Below, piece after piece: positions 62,971 through 64,000 of a DNA stretch of 64,000 nt; position 1 is the first letter of the stretch; each line of letters opens with the position of its first letter. Source of the DNA: Alcanivorax limicola (GTDB lineage Bacteria; Pseudomonadota; Gammaproteobacteria; Pseudomonadales; Alcanivoracaceae); the NCBI RefSeq assembly GCF_019931215.1, contig NZ_JAIOUB010000001.1, forward strand, positions 248,001 to 312,000, read 5' to 3'. Under the pieces are notes generated by a model, which saw only the letters and a list, made by a program, of their open reading frames with translations, did no database searches and was not told the DNA's origin. The translations under genes were made by a program, and so were the position numbers.

Positions 62971-63159
62971 GCGTTGAGCCGGGGTATGCCCTGGAGGGAC
63001 CTCTTTGGCCATGGGTGAGGCAAGCGTTTTGCAAAGCACAGCTTTGCGTGCAGCCGAACGCACGCCATCTGTGATGGTGGGCCGGTCCCGAAGGGGCCAA
63101 AGCGCGAGCGCCCAGGGACGGCTTGAGCGGTCCCGGAAGGGCATACCCCGGCTCAACGC
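62971..63159. repeat. 189-bp element with perfect 21-bp inverted repeats and nested stems
   Basis: Bases 62971-62991 and 63139-63159 are perfect reverse complements. Inner stems follow the same nesting: CTTTGGCC (63003-63010) with GGCCAAAG (63095-63102), and GCAAAGC-ACA-GCTTTGC at 63031-63047. The whole could fold into a branched structure as RNA or as a cruciform. No open frame or transposase-like coding is seen. Confidence 0.8.
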
Positions 63160-63254
63160 GCACTGTCTGGAGGGTGACCCACCGGATCGGGAACAGACTA
63201 CTTTCCGGTTACAACACCAATTGCCATTTCCGCGAATCTTTGACGCAACAAACC

Positions 63255-63290
63255 AAAAAAAAGCCCCGCATAACTGTGCGGGGCTTTTTT
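63255..63290 (-). terminator. intrinsic terminator of the ETF-QO gene
   Basis: Perfect 8-bp stem GCCCCGCA (63263-63270) with TGCGGGGC (63277-63284), flanked by A and T runs, so it can act in both directions. It lies 46 bases past the minus-strand stop at 63336. Confidence 0.9.
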
Positions 63291-63335
63291 GTAAACGGCC
63301 GGTTTGCAGTAATACGCTAGCCGGCGTTTTGAGGA

Positions 63336-64000
63336 TTACATGTTGGGATAGTTCGGCCCACCAGTGCCCTCAGGCGCAACCCAGTTGATGTTCTGCGTCG
63401 GGTCCTTGATGTCGCATGTCTTGCAGTGAACGCAGTTCTGCGCATTGATCTGAAAACGCTTGGAACCGTCGTCGTTATCCACTACCTCGTAGACACCGGC
63501 AGGGCAGTAGCGCTGCGCAGGCTCGTCCCACTTCGGCAGGTTGACCTTGATCGGCACTTCCGGATCTTTCAGCTGCAAGTGACATGGCTGATCTTCTTCA
63601 TGGTTGGTGTTGGACAAAAACACCGAATCCAGCTTGTTGAAGGTCAGCTTGCCATCCGGTTTCGGATAGGTGATTTCCTTGCACTCGGCAGCCGGCTTGA
63701 GTGTTTCGTGATCCGGCGTCTGATCGCGCAGGGTGAACGGCATCTTGCCGCCCAGGAAGTTGAGATCCAGCACCGCCAGACCGGAACCGATGAAGTTACC
63801 GAACTTGTGCTGGTAAGCACCGAAGTTGCGCTGTGTGTGCAACTCTTCGTAAATCCAGCTGCTTTCAAATGCCGCCTTGTATCCGCTCAGCTCGTCGTTG
63901 CCTCGGCCTTCTTTCAATGCCTCGGCCAGCAGTTCAGCGGCAATCATGCCGGACTTCATGGCGGTGTGGCTGCCCTTGATCTTGGCGAAGTTCAGGGTGC
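63336..64000 (-). CDS. electron transfer flavoprotein-ubiquinone oxidoreductase, C-terminal part
   Basis: C-terminal about 220 residues of ETF-QO; the gene continues past the right edge and the frame is open to base 64000 (TLNFAKIKGSHTAMKSGM). It passes electrons from the electron-transfer flavoprotein, fed by acyl-CoA dehydrogenases, to ubiquinone. The [4Fe-4S]-ligand Cys are in RYCPAGVYEV and NCVHCKTCDIKDP. The 5' end is missing, so flavin and quinone sites are not visible. A strong terminator follows the stop. Confidence 0.95.
   Translation of the reverse strand, partial: TLNFAKIKGSHTAMKSGMIAAELLAEALKEGRGNDELSGYKAAFESSWIYEELHTQRNFGAYQHKFGNFIGSGLAVLDLNFLGGKMPFTLRDQTPDHETLKPAAECKEITYPKPDGKLTFNKLDSVFLSNTNHEEDQPCHLQLKDPEVPIKVNLPKWDEPAQRYCPAGVYEVVDNDDGSKRFQINAQNCVHCKTCDIKDPTQNINWVAPEGTGGPNYPNM

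Larger units (their letters stand above)
62725..63335. other. gene-free region carrying two inverted-repeat elements and a terminator
   Basis: 611 bp between convergent genes with no credible open reading frame. It contains a 33-bp-arm inverted repeat element (62758-62875), a second element bounded by perfect 21-bp inverted repeats (62971-63159) and the terminator of the flavoprotein gene. Both repeat elements are described separately. The sequence in between (62876-62970) shows nothing recognisable. Confidence 0.8.

Overview
The window is a high-GC, gene-dense chromosomal segment from a gammaproteobacterium. The block from rne to tatD has the gene order I know from Pseudomonas aeruginosa: rne, rluC, HAD hydrolase, sppA, maf, yceD, rpmF, plsX, fabD, fabG, acpP, fabF, pabC, mltG, tmk, holB, pilZ, tatD. 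The many lipid and acyl-CoA genes (acyl-CoA-binding protein, acyltransferase, several esterases and alpha/beta hydrolases, ETF-ubiquinone oxidoreductase) suggest an Alcanivorax-like oceanic hydrocarbon or lipid degrader. That genus assignment is inference. I found no tRNA, rRNA, CRISPR array, insertion sequence or prophage.

Layout. 1-10 kb: the end of the helicase gene hrpB, an AraC regulator, then an envelope module of one beta-helix lipoprotein and two tandem, related di-haem cytochrome lipoproteins, a helical exported protein and a secreted pectinacetylesterase-like hydrolase. 9.8-11.7 kb: an acyltransferase, an acyl-CoA-binding protein and a MerR regulator. 11.8-20.5 kb: a selenium locus on the minus strand with ygiQ, selU, a PhnD/PhnC/PhnE-like ABC transporter and a two-domain FAD-oxidoreductase/SelD protein. 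20.6-27.4 kb: alpha/beta hydrolases, a PF10118 metal-dependent hydrolase, a D-aminoacylase-like amidohydrolase, and AraC and TetR regulators, one with an evident operator. 27.5-48 kb: RNase E with a long leader, then the conserved cell-envelope and fatty-acid block, ending in tatD and rmuC. 48.3-62.7 kb: a trypsin-like protease with a GlyGly-CTERM-type tail, a papain-like protein that seems to have lost its active site, an aminotransferase, a TetR-DUF1285-esterase-peroxiredoxin run, DAHP synthase, a sirtuin, a GNAT-nitrilase fusion, rlmA, a metallo-beta-lactamase-fold protein under a SoxR-like promoter, and an M50 membrane protease. 62.7-63.3 kb: a gene-free stretch with two elements bounded by perfect inverted repeats (33 bp and 21 bp). 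The window ends in the C-terminus of ETF-QO.

The best candidates for under-described biology are the beta-helix/twin di-haem lipoprotein cassette, the selenium locus with its presumed dedicated transporter, the two inverted-repeat elements, and a group of genes whose -10-like boxes sit so close to the start codon that leaderless mRNAs are predicted.
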